From positions 1 through 63,892 of the forward strand of contig JAJTDF010000009.1 in NCBI GenBank assembly GCA_021294835.1: a stretch of 63,892 nucleotides of DNA, given 5' to 3'. The notes under the pieces are model-generated. The model saw only the letters and a program-made list of their open reading frames with translations, was not told the origin of the DNA and made no database searches. The first letter of the stretch is position 1; every line of letters begins with the position of its first letter. This document shows positions 32,160-40,644 of this stretch, in pieces. This DNA is from Planctomycetaceae bacterium. Lineage in GTDB: Bacteria; Planctomycetota; Phycisphaerae; Phycisphaerales; UBA1924. The position numbers and the translations under genes were made by a program.

Positions 32160-33053
32160 TCACTCAGCCGGTGGGGCCGGCGACCCAAGCCGGTGCTTTT
32201 GCCAGAAATCGTCAAGCAGCCTGAATGCCGCATCGACGTCAAGCGTCGATGCTCCCGCCTCCGCTGCCATGGCTGGGAACTCGTGGCGCCATGATGCTGG
32301 AGGCGGCTGAAGCACCGTCGGAAGCGGATGTCGATTTCGACGCTCGAACGTCTCAACCAAAGCATGTCCAACGGCCACAGGGTCCAGGCTTCCCCGCTCG
32401 ATCAGCACCACGAGATCCACCAGGTCCTTGGAACGGGTGTTCTCGCGGCCCGTCCATGGGAACGTGTAGGCGTGGATCTTCTCGGCAAACTGCTGGGCTT
32501 TGGGGATGGCCGCCGCACGGGCCGGCGCAATGCCCGCGAAGTCGAGCAGGTTGTCCCCTTCCAGCGACTCGGCGCCGCCCAGAACAGGATCCCCGAAGCC
32601 AACATCCAGGTGAAAACGCGCAAAGTCTCGCCCGTCCAGTCTCGCCACCACGCCGAACACGCCGCCCCCGCCCGGTGCCGCTTGAATCTCGTCCCTCGCC
32701 GGTTGGATCAGAAACTCGAAGAAATCGCCAAGCGGTACCTCGGCGGCCGTCTGAAGAGATTGGTGCACTTCGTCCAGCCTCTGCCTCAGTCCCCCAGTCG
32801 GGACGGGCTCGCCCACCGCAAGATCCACGTCTCGCGTAGTTCGTGCCTTCGGGCGGAATCGCAACTCCATTGAATAGCCGCCCTTGAGTAGCCAGGGTGG
32901 ATCTGCCGCACGGAACAAGCGGGCCAGAAGACGCTCGATTGCGACCTTGAGCCTCAGCCCCTGAATCTGAACGCCACGCTCAGTCGCCACGGCCTTCAAG
33001 CGTGTCTCCAGCGATTGCCGAAACGCCGCCGCGTTGCTGTACGACTTGGCCAT
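32160..33053 (-). CDS. abiEii: AbiEii-type nucleotidyltransferase toxin
   Basis: 297 residues. The AbiEii/DUF1814 nucleotidyltransferase core is present: LLKGGYSMELRF, then TTRDVDLAVG with the catalytic aspartates, FHLDVGFGDPV, and QQFAEKIHAYTF with RSKDLVDLVVL. The family forms type IV toxin-antitoxin systems with AbiEi and can give phage abortive infection. The ATG at 33053 shares its A with the stop of abiEi (TGATG), so the two are translationally coupled; a GTG one codon upstream is possible. Base composition looks less GC-rich than the neighbouring housekeeping genes, suggesting acquisition. Confidence 0.9.
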   Translation of the reverse strand: MAKSYSNAAAFRQSLETRLKAVATERGVQIQGLRLKVAIERLLARLFRAADPPWLLKGGYSMELRFRPKARTTRDVDLAVGEPVPTGGLRQRLDEVHQSLQTAAEVPLGDFFEFLIQPARDEIQAAPGGGGVFGVVARLDGRDFARFHLDVGFGDPVLGGAESLEGDNLLDFAGIAPARAAAIPKAQQFAEKIHAYTFPWTGRENTRSKDLVDLVVLIERGSLDPVAVGHALVETFERRNRHPLPTVLQPPPASWRHEFPAMAAEAGASTLDVDAAFRLLDDFWQKHRLGSPAPPAE

Positions 33054-33658
33054 CACTTTGCCTCCGTCGGCAGTTTCCTGCCCGCCCCGGCCTCGCGTGC
33101 ACGCAGCAACCCCGCTCCCTGCTCACGCCGTATCAGCCCTCGCTCCGTCGCTGCTGAGACCGCCACCATCAACTGCTCGCGAGAGAGCGACCCATCGGCG
33201 GCCAGATCTTGCAGTGTTCTCAGCGGTGTTGTCACGCGGAAGCCGAACATCTCTTTGGAGTCTCCGGCCTCCACCTTCCCCTTGTGCAGACGGCAGCCTT
33301 TGGGCGCTCGCTTGCGAAACACGCGCGGAACCGTGAGGTGGATCTCCCCCGGAATCAACTCGCCCAAGTCGTGAAGGCTCAGGGCCGTCTGGTGCGATAC
33401 CGTGCCCTGTGGCCGGTCATTCCGGTCCCTCGTCCAGAGCCAGAGCCTGACAAGGTCGTCATGCTCGGAAGTCGGCAGAGTCGCGATGCGATACAGCCCG
33501 CGTCCGCTGCGCTCGAAGTTCCCCGCGCTCACGTGATAGGCCAGATGCGCTGTGCCGTAACCGGCCACACCTGCCTGCTTCGCCGTGAAATAGCCCCCCT
33601 GGGTCACCGCCAGAGCGGTCAGGGATCGGAGAGCGTCTTTTTGGTCTCTGTACGTCAT
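33053..33658 (-). CDS. abiEi: AbiEi-type antitoxin / autorepressor
   Basis: 201 residues. The N-terminus is a winged helix (LTALAVTQGGYFTAKQA, YHVSAGNFERSGRGLYRI) and the C-terminal domain has HQTALSLHDLGELIPGEIHLTVP and TTPLRTLQDLA, matching the AbiEi antitoxin family. AbiEi proteins bind inverted repeats in their own promoter, and a large palindrome begins at the base before this start codon. It is followed with a one-base overlap by abiEii. No ribosome-binding site is visible because the palindrome occupies that position. Confidence 0.9.
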   Translation of the reverse strand: MTYRDQKDALRSLTALAVTQGGYFTAKQAGVAGYGTAHLAYHVSAGNFERSGRGLYRIATLPTSEHDDLVRLWLWTRDRNDRPQGTVSHQTALSLHDLGELIPGEIHLTVPRVFRKRAPKGCRLHKGKVEAGDSKEMFGFRVTTPLRTLQDLAADGSLSREQLMVAVSAATERGLIRREQGAGLLRAREAGAGRKLPTEAK

Positions 33659-33691
33659 GCGTAAATACTCAAATTATTTGAGTTTTTATGC
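33659..33691 (-). promoter_or_regulatory. Palindromic operator of the abiE operon
   Basis: The core is ACTCAAAT, one T, ATTTGAGT (33667-33683), a perfect 8-bp inverted repeat. Extending outward gives 16-base arms with 14 matching positions (33659-33691). It abuts the abiEi start codon and is strikingly AT-rich in GC-rich DNA. A -10-like TATTTA lies inside it, about 4 bases before the ATG on the minus strand, so binding would block transcription. An AbiEi operator is the natural reading. Confidence 0.8.
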
Positions 33692-34340
33692 GCCTTCAGA
33701 TCGATGGTCAAGAGCGCTGGCACGTGCGGACTCACCTCCGTTCATGCCGCCTCCCCGCCTTCTTTGGCTGCCCCCCGAACCCAATCCACCAATCTCATCC
33801 GTACAGAATCCTGTCATCCGTCGCCCTCCGCTCCAACCAAAAGACCGATAACATCTGACCGGCCATCCACATCACCTCCGCGTTCCGCGCCATCCCCCTC
33901 GCTCGCACATCACAGTTTCTCCCGTAATAAGGGGGAATCCGGTCGACTTTTCCACATGCACCCCCCTCAAAACCTCTGGGACATGGTGAACACCCGCACA
34001 ATTGCCAGTCTTCGCTGCCCATCTCCCGATCCCCACCTTCCCCGCCCGCCAACCCATGCCGCTTATCCACATACACCCCCCTCCCCCGAGCCATGCCAAA
34101 GCGCAAACCGGCATGCCCCCCTCCCCCAACCCACCGCAGTCCCCGCGATCTTGACCCGCCAGCCCCGCCCCCCGCCACCCAACAACACATTTCGCAAACG
34201 CTCCCACCCCACGCCCACTCACGCACCTTCGTTTGTGGTAGTCTCTTGCAAGCAGGCTGACGGCGTCATCCGCTCTGTCCCCAGCCCGTCGGCACCCGCC
34301 CTGCGTTGACAGGTGCCGGTCCCCACCTCAAGGCCAAGCC
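33692..34340. other. Gene-free, strand-asymmetric C-rich spacer with two DnaA-box-like sites
   Basis: About 650 bp without a credible gene on either strand; open frames present are driven by the C-rich composition. It contains TTTTCCACA (33948-33956) and TTATCCACA (34063-34071), both followed by CATRCACCCCCC-type sequence, so an 18-base segment TCCACATRCACCCCCCTC is directly repeated. The second match equals the consensus DnaA box. A TTGACA occurs at 34306 without a matching -10. No dnaA or dnaN gene is near. Confidence 0.55.
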
Positions 34341-34985
34341 ATGCGATTCGGCATCCTCATCATCGCTTCGGCCCTGCTCTCCACCGCCGCCGGCTTGGCC
34401 ATCGGCGCCTCCACCGCCAGCGACCACCTCACCCGCAATGTGGTCAAGAATGCCATGTGGTTCGGGTCGTTCACACCCGTCCCGGGCAGGAGCACGAAGA
34501 GGTACGACACGTGGACTCAACGCGAGGTTGATGACCCCGACAACTTCCGGATCAGCCACCGACTCTCCTGGTCTACAACGTTCGTCGCCATCGCGGACAG
34601 CTTCTATGCGACCGCGCTCATCAGCTACATGGGGCCCTTCCTGAATCGCCCAATCGTGGCTGCTGGCGAGTTGCAGTTCGGGTATCCATTCCGTTCCCAC
34701 AGCATGAACGTGTTCGTGTTCGAAACCCACATGTTCGACGAAGTGGCCAGCGACGGTGTGCAGGTCGGCCGCCGTCTGGTCCCCACGCGAATCATGCTCG
34801 CCGGCTGGCTCGCCAACACCGCTCTCTGCGCCGTCGGCCTGGGCATCCCAATCTTCGCTTTCCAAGCCGTCCGGTCCAAACTCCGCCGCCGCAAGGACGT
34901 CTGCACCACCTGCGGCTACAACGTCACGGGGATTCGCGACCGATGCCCGGAATGTGGTCAAGCCCTCTCCTCCCCGAAAACCTGA
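34341..34985 (+). CDS. Membrane protein with C-terminal zinc ribbon (paralogue 1)
   Basis: 214 residues. The N-terminal helix (FGILIIASALLSTAAGLAIG) looks like a signal anchor. A soluble middle follows, then a second helix (AGWLANTALCAVGLGIPIFAF), a basic stretch (RSKLRRRK) and a zinc ribbon CTTCGYNVTG...CPECG. This layout is frequent in planctomycetes, and the function is unknown. A tandem relative starts 72 bp after its stop codon and shares the start, the middle (HRLSW, GELQFGYPFRSH, VGRRLVPTRIM) and the second helix. Confidence 0.75.
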   Translation: MRFGILIIASALLSTAAGLAIGASTASDHLTRNVVKNAMWFGSFTPVPGRSTKRYDTWTQREVDDPDNFRISHRLSWSTTFVAIADSFYATALISYMGPFLNRPIVAAGELQFGYPFRSHSMNVFVFETHMFDEVASDGVQVGRRLVPTRIMLAGWLANTALCAVGLGIPIFAFQAVRSKLRRRKDVCTTCGYNVTGIRDRCPECGQALSSPKT

Positions 34986-35057
34986 CCGTCGCCCGCACCC
35001 ACCTAACAGCCCATCGCAACCGCCGAGCAACCGCACTCGCCGATCCGAGAATCCACC

Positions 35058-35699
35058 ATGCGATACGGAGTCCTCATCGCCGCGGCCGCTGCACTCTCAA
35101 CCGCCGCCGGTCTGGCCATGGGGGGCCTCACCTCGCGCGACCGCCTCGCCGCCGACCTCAAGCGCAGCTCGAGCATGCTTGACCCGACGATTCCCGTCCA
35201 GGGCAGCCGAGCGCACATCCTCGATCCGACCATCAACTCTCAAGCGGACCTGCCCAACTCCCTTCTGTTCAGCCACCGCCTGTCCTGGTGTGCCACCTTC
35301 CTCGGTGCTGCCGACGGTCGCTACGCGAAGGTTGAAGTGTCTGGATCCTCTGGTAATCTTCTCCGCGCGATCCTCAGCGGCGGCGAACTGCAAGTCGGGT
35401 TCCCCTTTCGATCACACGCCATGAATCTGGTCGTGTTCGCCGAGGACCACAGCCACGAAGTGGTCAGCGGCACCGCTGAGGTCGGCCGTCGGCTGGTCCC
35501 CATGAGGATCATGCCCCTCGGTTGGCTGGCCAACACCGCCGTCTTTGCCGTCGCCCTGCTCACGATCAACCTCGCCTACCGAGGCGTCCGGTCCCGGCTA
35601 CATCCTCGCCAAGTACGCAATGAGAATGGACGCAGCACCACCGCAGTCAGCGACGGCCGCCCGGCTGGTGAGCAGGCCAGCGGCCAGTCGGGGGCCTAA
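35058..35699 (+). CDS. Membrane protein, tandem paralogue 2, without zinc ribbon
   Basis: 213 residues, aligned with the preceding gene from its first residues (MRYGVLIAAAAALSTAAGLAMGG against MRFGILIIA...) through HRLSWCATF, SGGELQVGFPFRSHAMN, VGRRLVPMRIM and GWLANTAVFAVALLTINLAYRGVRSRL. After that point the zinc ribbon of paralogue 1 is replaced by an unrelated polar tail rich in R, G, S and Q. This is a tandem duplication followed by loss of the terminal domain. Function unknown. Confidence 0.75.
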   Translation: MRYGVLIAAAAALSTAAGLAMGGLTSRDRLAADLKRSSSMLDPTIPVQGSRAHILDPTINSQADLPNSLLFSHRLSWCATFLGAADGRYAKVEVSGSSGNLLRAILSGGELQVGFPFRSHAMNLVVFAEDHSHEVVSGTAEVGRRLVPMRIMPLGWLANTAVFAVALLTINLAYRGVRSRLHPRQVRNENGRSTTAVSDGRPAGEQASGQSGA

Positions 35700-35800
35700 T
35701 CGATGACCACTGGCACGCAATCCCCGGTCGCTGAGCCGAACGCCGCGCCCGTGCCGGCGAGCCCCGCTCTCGGTCCATGCATCCCCAGCCCGGGCCCCCC

Positions 35801-37705
35801 TCACCCCGTCGTCGCCCGCAGCGCCGGCAGCAAATCCCGTCCCACCACCGCATCCCACGACAGCCGCTGCGCCAGCGCCTGCCCGCTGGCCAGCAGCTTC
35901 GCCCGGTCCGCATCATCCCGGGGCAGCCGCGCGAACAGCTCGTCCGCCGCCGCCGTGCACACGCGGTCCTCAATCGCGTTCCGCTGCGCCGGCGACATGG
36001 CCACCAGTTGGTGGATGCGGTGCCCATCGGTCACGCCCGCATCCGGGAAGCCCTCGCCCAGCACCGTGAAGTCGGTCGCAATCACGTTGCGGCAATCGCC
36101 CAGACTCTGCCCCAGGTCCTTCAGCCCCGCGTGCACCGCGCCCAAACAGCCCGAGACCGACGAGATCACGCAGATCGCCCCGGCGTGCAGCGGCTCCAGC
36201 GGAGAGATGCCATACGGCTCGTACACCGACATGCCCAGTTCCACATCAGTGGCCCGGCGCAGGTCGTCAAAGGTCATCTCCTCCGGGCACGCCCCGCCCA
36301 GCCGCGAACGGCCCCAGCCGAACTGGTTCACCAGAATCGGCGTGATCGCCGTCGCCCGGGCCTTCTCACCTTTGACAGGCTCGTGCGCATGCTGCGCAAA
36401 GTTCATCATGGTGCGGTAGATGCCCGTCTCCGGGCCGTCCAGGTCGGGCCAGCCCTCGGCGTGCCGTGCCGGCCAGCCGTGGGCCTTGGCCATCGCGTCC
36501 ACCTGCTCCTGCGAGCGCACCGGGGCCCCGCACGTCAGCAGGATGTACGCCGCGGTCTTGCCCGCTTTGGCCAGGTGCTGCTCAAGCCGGGCGCCCAGCT
36601 TCGCGTCGCGCCACAACCCCTTGCTGGGCACCGGCCGCGTCACGTGGGTGATCACATAGTCCGGCACAAAGCCGATCACCTTCTCCAGCCACTGGTTCAT
36701 CATCCGCCGCGACCGCTGCTTGTCCGCCGGGGTCAGTTTCGCGGCGGGCACGCCGTTGTACACGACGCGCAGCCCGGCCCGGGGCCCGGCGGTCATCTCG
36801 CTGGAGAGGAACCGCAACTCCTCGGCGGTCTCCGGGCCCACGGCCATCACCGCGTCCAGCCGGTGGGTTCGCCGCACCAGTTCATGCCGCGCAAAGTCCG
36901 ACTGGTCGCCGAACACATCGGTGACGAACTTGCCCTCCTTGGCCGCCAGCCGCATCGCCGGGTAGAACGCGGCATCGTGCCCGGCCAACTGCTCGCAGAT
37001 CCGCCGCCCGGTGGAGCACTCGTGGGCATGGAACAGCGTGCGGAAGCGGGCCGGGTCCGCGGCACAGCGCAGCGCGGTGGGCACGCCCATGAACTCATGG
37101 CCGATCAGCACCGCCGGCCGCCGCCAGCCGATGTGCCCCATGAGCGCCGCCAGCGCGTGATACGTCGGCCCGGCCATCCGCACCCACTCTTCAAAGTCCC
37201 AGGAGTGCTCATAACGCCGGCTGTCCAGGCCGTAACGCTCCGAGAGCACGAACTTGGTGTCGCCCAGCCGTGCCCGGTCCGGGTGGCCCACGTCCACCAG
37301 CAGCACATCCGCCGGCACGTGCAGCGAGGCATCATGCTCGGCCCCGGGCATGGCGAAGTACCGCCGGCCATACACCAGCGGCGTGCCGAAGGCCCACTCC
37401 ACCGGCCGCAAGATCGCCCCCAGCCCGCGCGGGTCGTGCCCGTCCTTGCCGCTGTACAGGCACTCGGTGGCGAACGGCCCCAGCCGCTCCAGCGGGTTGT
37501 TCACACTGCGGTCGGCATGCGGCAGCGGCCCGATGAGGATGTCGCGTTCCACCGCGGCGCGATACGTCGGCGAGGTGATCAGCCCTTGCAGCACCGTGCC
37601 GATGCCGCCCATCTGCTCGATGCCCTCATGGGTCACGTGGCAGACCAGCAGCCGGTCGGCAGTGGGGGAGGTCGCAGCGGCGGCCGATGAGGACGGGTTG
37701 GGCAT
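35801..37705 (-). CDS. Glycogen-synthase-like glycosyltransferase
   Basis: 634 residues from the ATG at 37705. The N-terminal Rossmann half shows CHVTHEGIEQMGGIGTVLQGL, in which GGIGTV takes the place of the starch-synthase KxGGL signature, and later LLVDVGHPDRA and VLIGHEFMGVPTAL. The C-terminal half has YVITHVTRPVPSKGLWRD and the donor-binding region MSVYEPYGISPLEPLHAGAICV, corresponding to the E...E motif of GT4/GT5 enzymes. I infer transfer of glucose or another sugar from a nucleotide donor to glucan, but the acceptor is uncertain. Possible N-terminal extensions to 38197 are proline-rich and unconvincing. Confidence 0.85.
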   Translation of the reverse strand: MPNPSSSAAAATSPTADRLLVCHVTHEGIEQMGGIGTVLQGLITSPTYRAAVERDILIGPLPHADRSVNNPLERLGPFATECLYSGKDGHDPRGLGAILRPVEWAFGTPLVYGRRYFAMPGAEHDASLHVPADVLLVDVGHPDRARLGDTKFVLSERYGLDSRRYEHSWDFEEWVRMAGPTYHALAALMGHIGWRRPAVLIGHEFMGVPTALRCAADPARFRTLFHAHECSTGRRICEQLAGHDAAFYPAMRLAAKEGKFVTDVFGDQSDFARHELVRRTHRLDAVMAVGPETAEELRFLSSEMTAGPRAGLRVVYNGVPAAKLTPADKQRSRRMMNQWLEKVIGFVPDYVITHVTRPVPSKGLWRDAKLGARLEQHLAKAGKTAAYILLTCGAPVRSQEQVDAMAKAHGWPARHAEGWPDLDGPETGIYRTMMNFAQHAHEPVKGEKARATAITPILVNQFGWGRSRLGGACPEEMTFDDLRRATDVELGMSVYEPYGISPLEPLHAGAICVISSVSGCLGAVHAGLKDLGQSLGDCRNVIATDFTVLGEGFPDAGVTDGHRIHQLVAMSPAQRNAIEDRVCTAAADELFARLPRDDADRAKLLASGQALAQRLSWDAVVGRDLLPALRATTG

Positions 37706-37779
37706 AAGAGCGGGTGGGCGAGAGGGTGACAGGGGGGACGGAGGCAAGGGCAACGCGGGACGGGTCAGGCCCGGCCCAC

Positions 37780-38028
37780 TCAGTCGCTCGGCTGCTCCGT
37801 CCACGGCACGATGATGGATCGGTCCCCGGCGAGCAGCGCTGTACCCGGCGGGCAGCCAGCCAGCAGGCCGGGCAGGTCCGTTTGCCGGGTGTGGAGGGTC
37901 TGTGGGGTCTGCCCGGGCTGGGTCAGCGTCAGCACCCGCACCGAGGCCTCGGCCAGTTCCCCCGCCAGCGCCACCGCCCACCGCATCCGCTCCGCCCGCG
38001 ACAGACTGCCCGGCGGAGCAGCGCTCAT
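37780..38028 (-). CDS. Small protein of unknown function, 82 aa
   Basis: Its ATG overlaps the stop of the upstream membrane-protein gene (ATGA), a strong sign of real, coupled translation. The product has an amphipathic AERMRWAVALAGELAEASVRVLTL helix-strand start and ends IIVPWTEQPSD. No family is recognised. It precedes the glycogen-synthase-like gene by 74 bp on the same strand. Confidence 0.6.
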   Translation of the reverse strand: MSAAPPGSLSRAERMRWAVALAGELAEASVRVLTLTQPGQTPQTLHTRQTDLPGLLAGCPPGTALLAGDRSIIVPWTEQPSD

Positions 38029-39491
38029 GCCGGGCCCGCGCCCGAGGCGGCGCCGGCATTGGTGGAGCCGGGGGCGGTGGAGCCGGGGGCAGCGGGGGCC
38101 GCAACCGGCACCGCCCCGGCGGGCATCGCCACCGGCGTGCCCACCCGCGGCGAGCTGGTGCCGCCCACCGTCGCCTCGGTCCACACTTCCGATTCATGCT
38201 GGCCGTCCACCAGCCGCCGCATCAGCAGATACACCACCGTGTGCCCGCATGACAGCAGGCTGAACACCACCGCCGCCGCCAGCAGCGTGCCCACCGCGCC
38301 CCACACCGTCAGCACGCCCTTGGCCGCCCCCGTCAGTTCCGCCGCCGGCGCCGCTCCGCCCGCCGCGTCAACCAGCCCGGTCGCGCGGCCCGTCAGCGCC
38401 GCCGCCAGCCCGAAGGCCAGCAACACCAGCGCCGCCGCTGCCGCGATATGCCCCGCAAGGATCACCCAATACCCCAGCAGCCGCCCCGGCCGGGCCAACG
38501 CATACGCCACAAACCGCTGCGTTGCGTCGAACACGTCCGACCCTTCGCACGCAATCGCCGAGGCCAGCAGCCCGTGCCCGATCACATACAGCACCAGCGC
38601 CACCGCCGCCGCAAAGCCCAGCACCGCCATCGGCCCATACAGCACCGCCCCCAGCACATCCAGCCCCGGCACCCGCAGCAGCAGCCCGCCCACCCACAGC
38701 AGCCCGGCGATGCCCAGCGCAAAGCCCAGCGGCGCCACCGTCGCCGTCACCAGATGCACGCCCCGCTGCACCGCAAACCGCAGCCCCGTCGTCCACGGCA
38801 GCCGCACCCCGTGCGCAAAGCCCGCCGCCGCCACGCGGCACACCGCCCCGCACCCCAGCGCCAGCACCACCGCCGCCAGCAGCCACGCCACCGCCGCCAG
38901 CGGCGCCTTGGCCAGCACGCCCAGCGGCGCAAACACAAACCCCTCCGCCAGCGCCGCCCCCGCCTGCCCCATCCGCCCGCCGGCCAGTGCCGCCCCCAGT
39001 TCCCGCACCGGCTGGGCCACCGCCGTCAGCAGCGCCTCAATCGGTCCCGCATCCGCCCGGGCCACCACCTGCCCCACGCGGTCAATGAACACCACCGCCG
39101 CAACCGTCGCGAAGCTCAGCCCCAGGCTGGTGCCCCGCAGCCCCAGCGTCGCCGTTCGCAGCAACTTGGGCCACAGCAAACTGTCGATGATGTCCGCCGC
39201 CGTCGGCGGCGTTCGCACCGGCAGCGACGCACCGCCCGCTGCCGGCAGCACGCCGGCCACCGCAGCGTTCCACACCGGCCCCGAAGCCGCCGGGCTGGCG
39301 GTGCCGGTTGAGCCGACGCCCGACGAGGCTCCGTTGCCCGCGGCCAAGCCAGTCGATGAGCCGGATGCCGCGCCGCCAACGGTCGCTGCCGGGGTGCTCG
39401 GTGTGCTGGGCAGGGTGGAGGTGCCAGTGGTCACAGGTGACCATGGTACGGTGCCCGGATGGGCTGGCCCCCCGTGCTGCGTCAGGGGCAT
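38025..39491 (-). CDS. Polytopic membrane protein of unknown function, 488 aa
   Basis: After a disordered Thr/Ser/Gly/Ala-rich N-terminus of about 100 residues, there are roughly six to eight hydrophobic helices (e.g. LAAVAWLLAAVVLALGCGAV, LGFALGIAGLLWVGGLLL, LGYWVILAGHIAAAAALVLL, LTVWGAVGTLLAAAVVFSLL). Between them lies the polar motif CEGSDVFDATQRFVAYALARPGR, a recurring feature of planctomycete membrane proteins whose function I do not know. The C-terminus is again proline/alanine-rich. The start at 39491 is the outermost candidate; starts nearer 39443 are also possible. It is coupled to the 82-residue gene by an ATGA overlap. Confidence 0.75.
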   Translation of the reverse strand: MPLTQHGGPAHPGTVPWSPVTTGTSTLPSTPSTPAATVGGAASGSSTGLAAGNGASSGVGSTGTASPAASGPVWNAAVAGVLPAAGGASLPVRTPPTAADIIDSLLWPKLLRTATLGLRGTSLGLSFATVAAVVFIDRVGQVVARADAGPIEALLTAVAQPVRELGAALAGGRMGQAGAALAEGFVFAPLGVLAKAPLAAVAWLLAAVVLALGCGAVCRVAAAGFAHGVRLPWTTGLRFAVQRGVHLVTATVAPLGFALGIAGLLWVGGLLLRVPGLDVLGAVLYGPMAVLGFAAAVALVLYVIGHGLLASAIACEGSDVFDATQRFVAYALARPGRLLGYWVILAGHIAAAAALVLLAFGLAAALTGRATGLVDAAGGAAPAAELTGAAKGVLTVWGAVGTLLAAAVVFSLLSCGHTVVYLLMRRLVDGQHESEVWTEATVGGTSSPRVGTPVAMPAGAVPVAAPAAPGSTAPGSTNAGAASGAGPA

Positions 39492-39542
39492 TCCCCGGCC
39501 CCCGTTCCGGGTCCGGCCCGGCTCGACCTACGCTCGCCCTGC

Positions 39543-40496
39543 ATGAAAACCGCGGCCATCAAATGGAGCCTCGCCGGGGTGGCGTTGTTCGCCATCGGCC
39601 CCGCCTGCGCCTGGCTGACCGCCCGCGTCGGCCCCGACGGCATTCAGCCCGGCACCCCGCTGGTTTCAGCCTCCCCGCTGCTGGGCGGGCTGGGGCTGCT
39701 GGGCGCGTTGGGTCTGGCGGCGGGCATCGGCATACTGGCCTCCCGCATCGCCACTGCCCGCTGGGGCTACTTCTGTGCGGGACTGGCCCTGTGCTGGGCC
39801 GCCGCCCACACCGCCACCCTCGCCGGCCCGGCCGGGCTCATCCGCCCTGCGGCAGTGGCTGGGCAGGCCGGCAGCGTGTACATGCGGCTGCTGGTCGAGG
39901 GGTTGGTGTGCCTGACCACCCTGGCGCCCATTGCCGTGTATATCTGGATGCGCGGCGCCCACCCTCAGGGCGAGGCCGGCGCCAGCGAGCGCGGCGATCC
40001 GTCCAACACAAACGCCATGGTGCTGGGCGTGGGCATCGGCTTGGTTGGGGCTCTGGCGGGCATGTGGCTGGTGGCCAACTCGGGCATGAAGGGGCAGGCC
40101 GTGGCTGCCGCCACCGTTGGCGGGCTGGTGGCGGGGTTCGCCGGCCACTTGTTGGCCCACCGGGCGCCCGGCTTTGCCTTGGCGCTTGGCGCGTTGCTGA
40201 TGTGCGCTCTCGCCCCGGCGGCCGGCCTGTTTCTTGGGCCCCGCAGCGTGGGCGGGGCGCTGGTCGCCGGGGGTGACACGCTCTTGCCGGTGTTGCGGCT
40301 CACGCCGCTGGATATCGCAGCCGGCGTGATGCTCGGCGTGCCGATCGGGCACGGCTGGGCGGGCAGCATGGTCGACAAGCACCCGCACCACACGCAATCC
40401 GAGCCAACCTCCCAGCCGACCGCTGCGGCCGTCGCATCAGTTGAACCCAGACCGGCAGAACTCAAAGTGGGGGGGGCCACCCCGGGTGGAGCCTGA
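39543..40496 (+). CDS. Polytopic membrane protein of unknown function, 317 aa
   Basis: The ATG at 39543 gives a membrane-insertion start (IKWSLAGVALFAIGPACAWL). Around eight hydrophobic segments follow, including LLGGLGLLGALGLAAGIGIL, LVEGLVCLTTLAPIAVYIWM, VLGVGIGLVGALAGMWLVA and ALALGALLMCALAPAAGLFL. The last 45 residues are polar. No family motif is recognised. The gene is divergent from the 488-residue membrane protein with only about 50 bp between starts, so the pair may share a control region. Confidence 0.72.
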   Translation: MKTAAIKWSLAGVALFAIGPACAWLTARVGPDGIQPGTPLVSASPLLGGLGLLGALGLAAGIGILASRIATARWGYFCAGLALCWAAAHTATLAGPAGLIRPAAVAGQAGSVYMRLLVEGLVCLTTLAPIAVYIWMRGAHPQGEAGASERGDPSNTNAMVLGVGIGLVGALAGMWLVANSGMKGQAVAAATVGGLVAGFAGHLLAHRAPGFALALGALLMCALAPAAGLFLGPRSVGGALVAGGDTLLPVLRLTPLDIAAGVMLGVPIGHGWAGSMVDKHPHHTQSEPTSQPTAAAVASVEPRPAELKVGGATPGGA

Positions 40497-40644
40497 CGGG
40501 CGATGCAACGACAGGGCCATTGGTCAGCCATCCTCGGGCCCCCGGCCCGGCATCCCCTCCGCCGCCTGCAGCACCAGCATCTGCCGCCGTCCTCCTGTTC
40601 CGTTCCCCCCGCCCGCTTCGCGGGCGTCTGACGAGGTCCAGTCC

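Noticed and set aside
33795-34226. Minus-strand glycine-rich open frame upstream of the tandem paralogues
   Set aside because: Composition simply mirrors the C-rich plus strand; no start site or domain.
33692-34340. Chromosome origin
   Set aside because: Only two good DnaA-box matches, no AT-rich unwinding region, and no dnaA, dnaN or parAB nearby.
35801-38197. N-terminal extension of the glycogen-synthase-like gene to 38197
   Set aside because: The extra 164 codons are proline/arginine-rich and antisense to clear coding; the ATG at 37705 starts right at the conserved fold. The 82-residue coupled gene occupies the same DNA.
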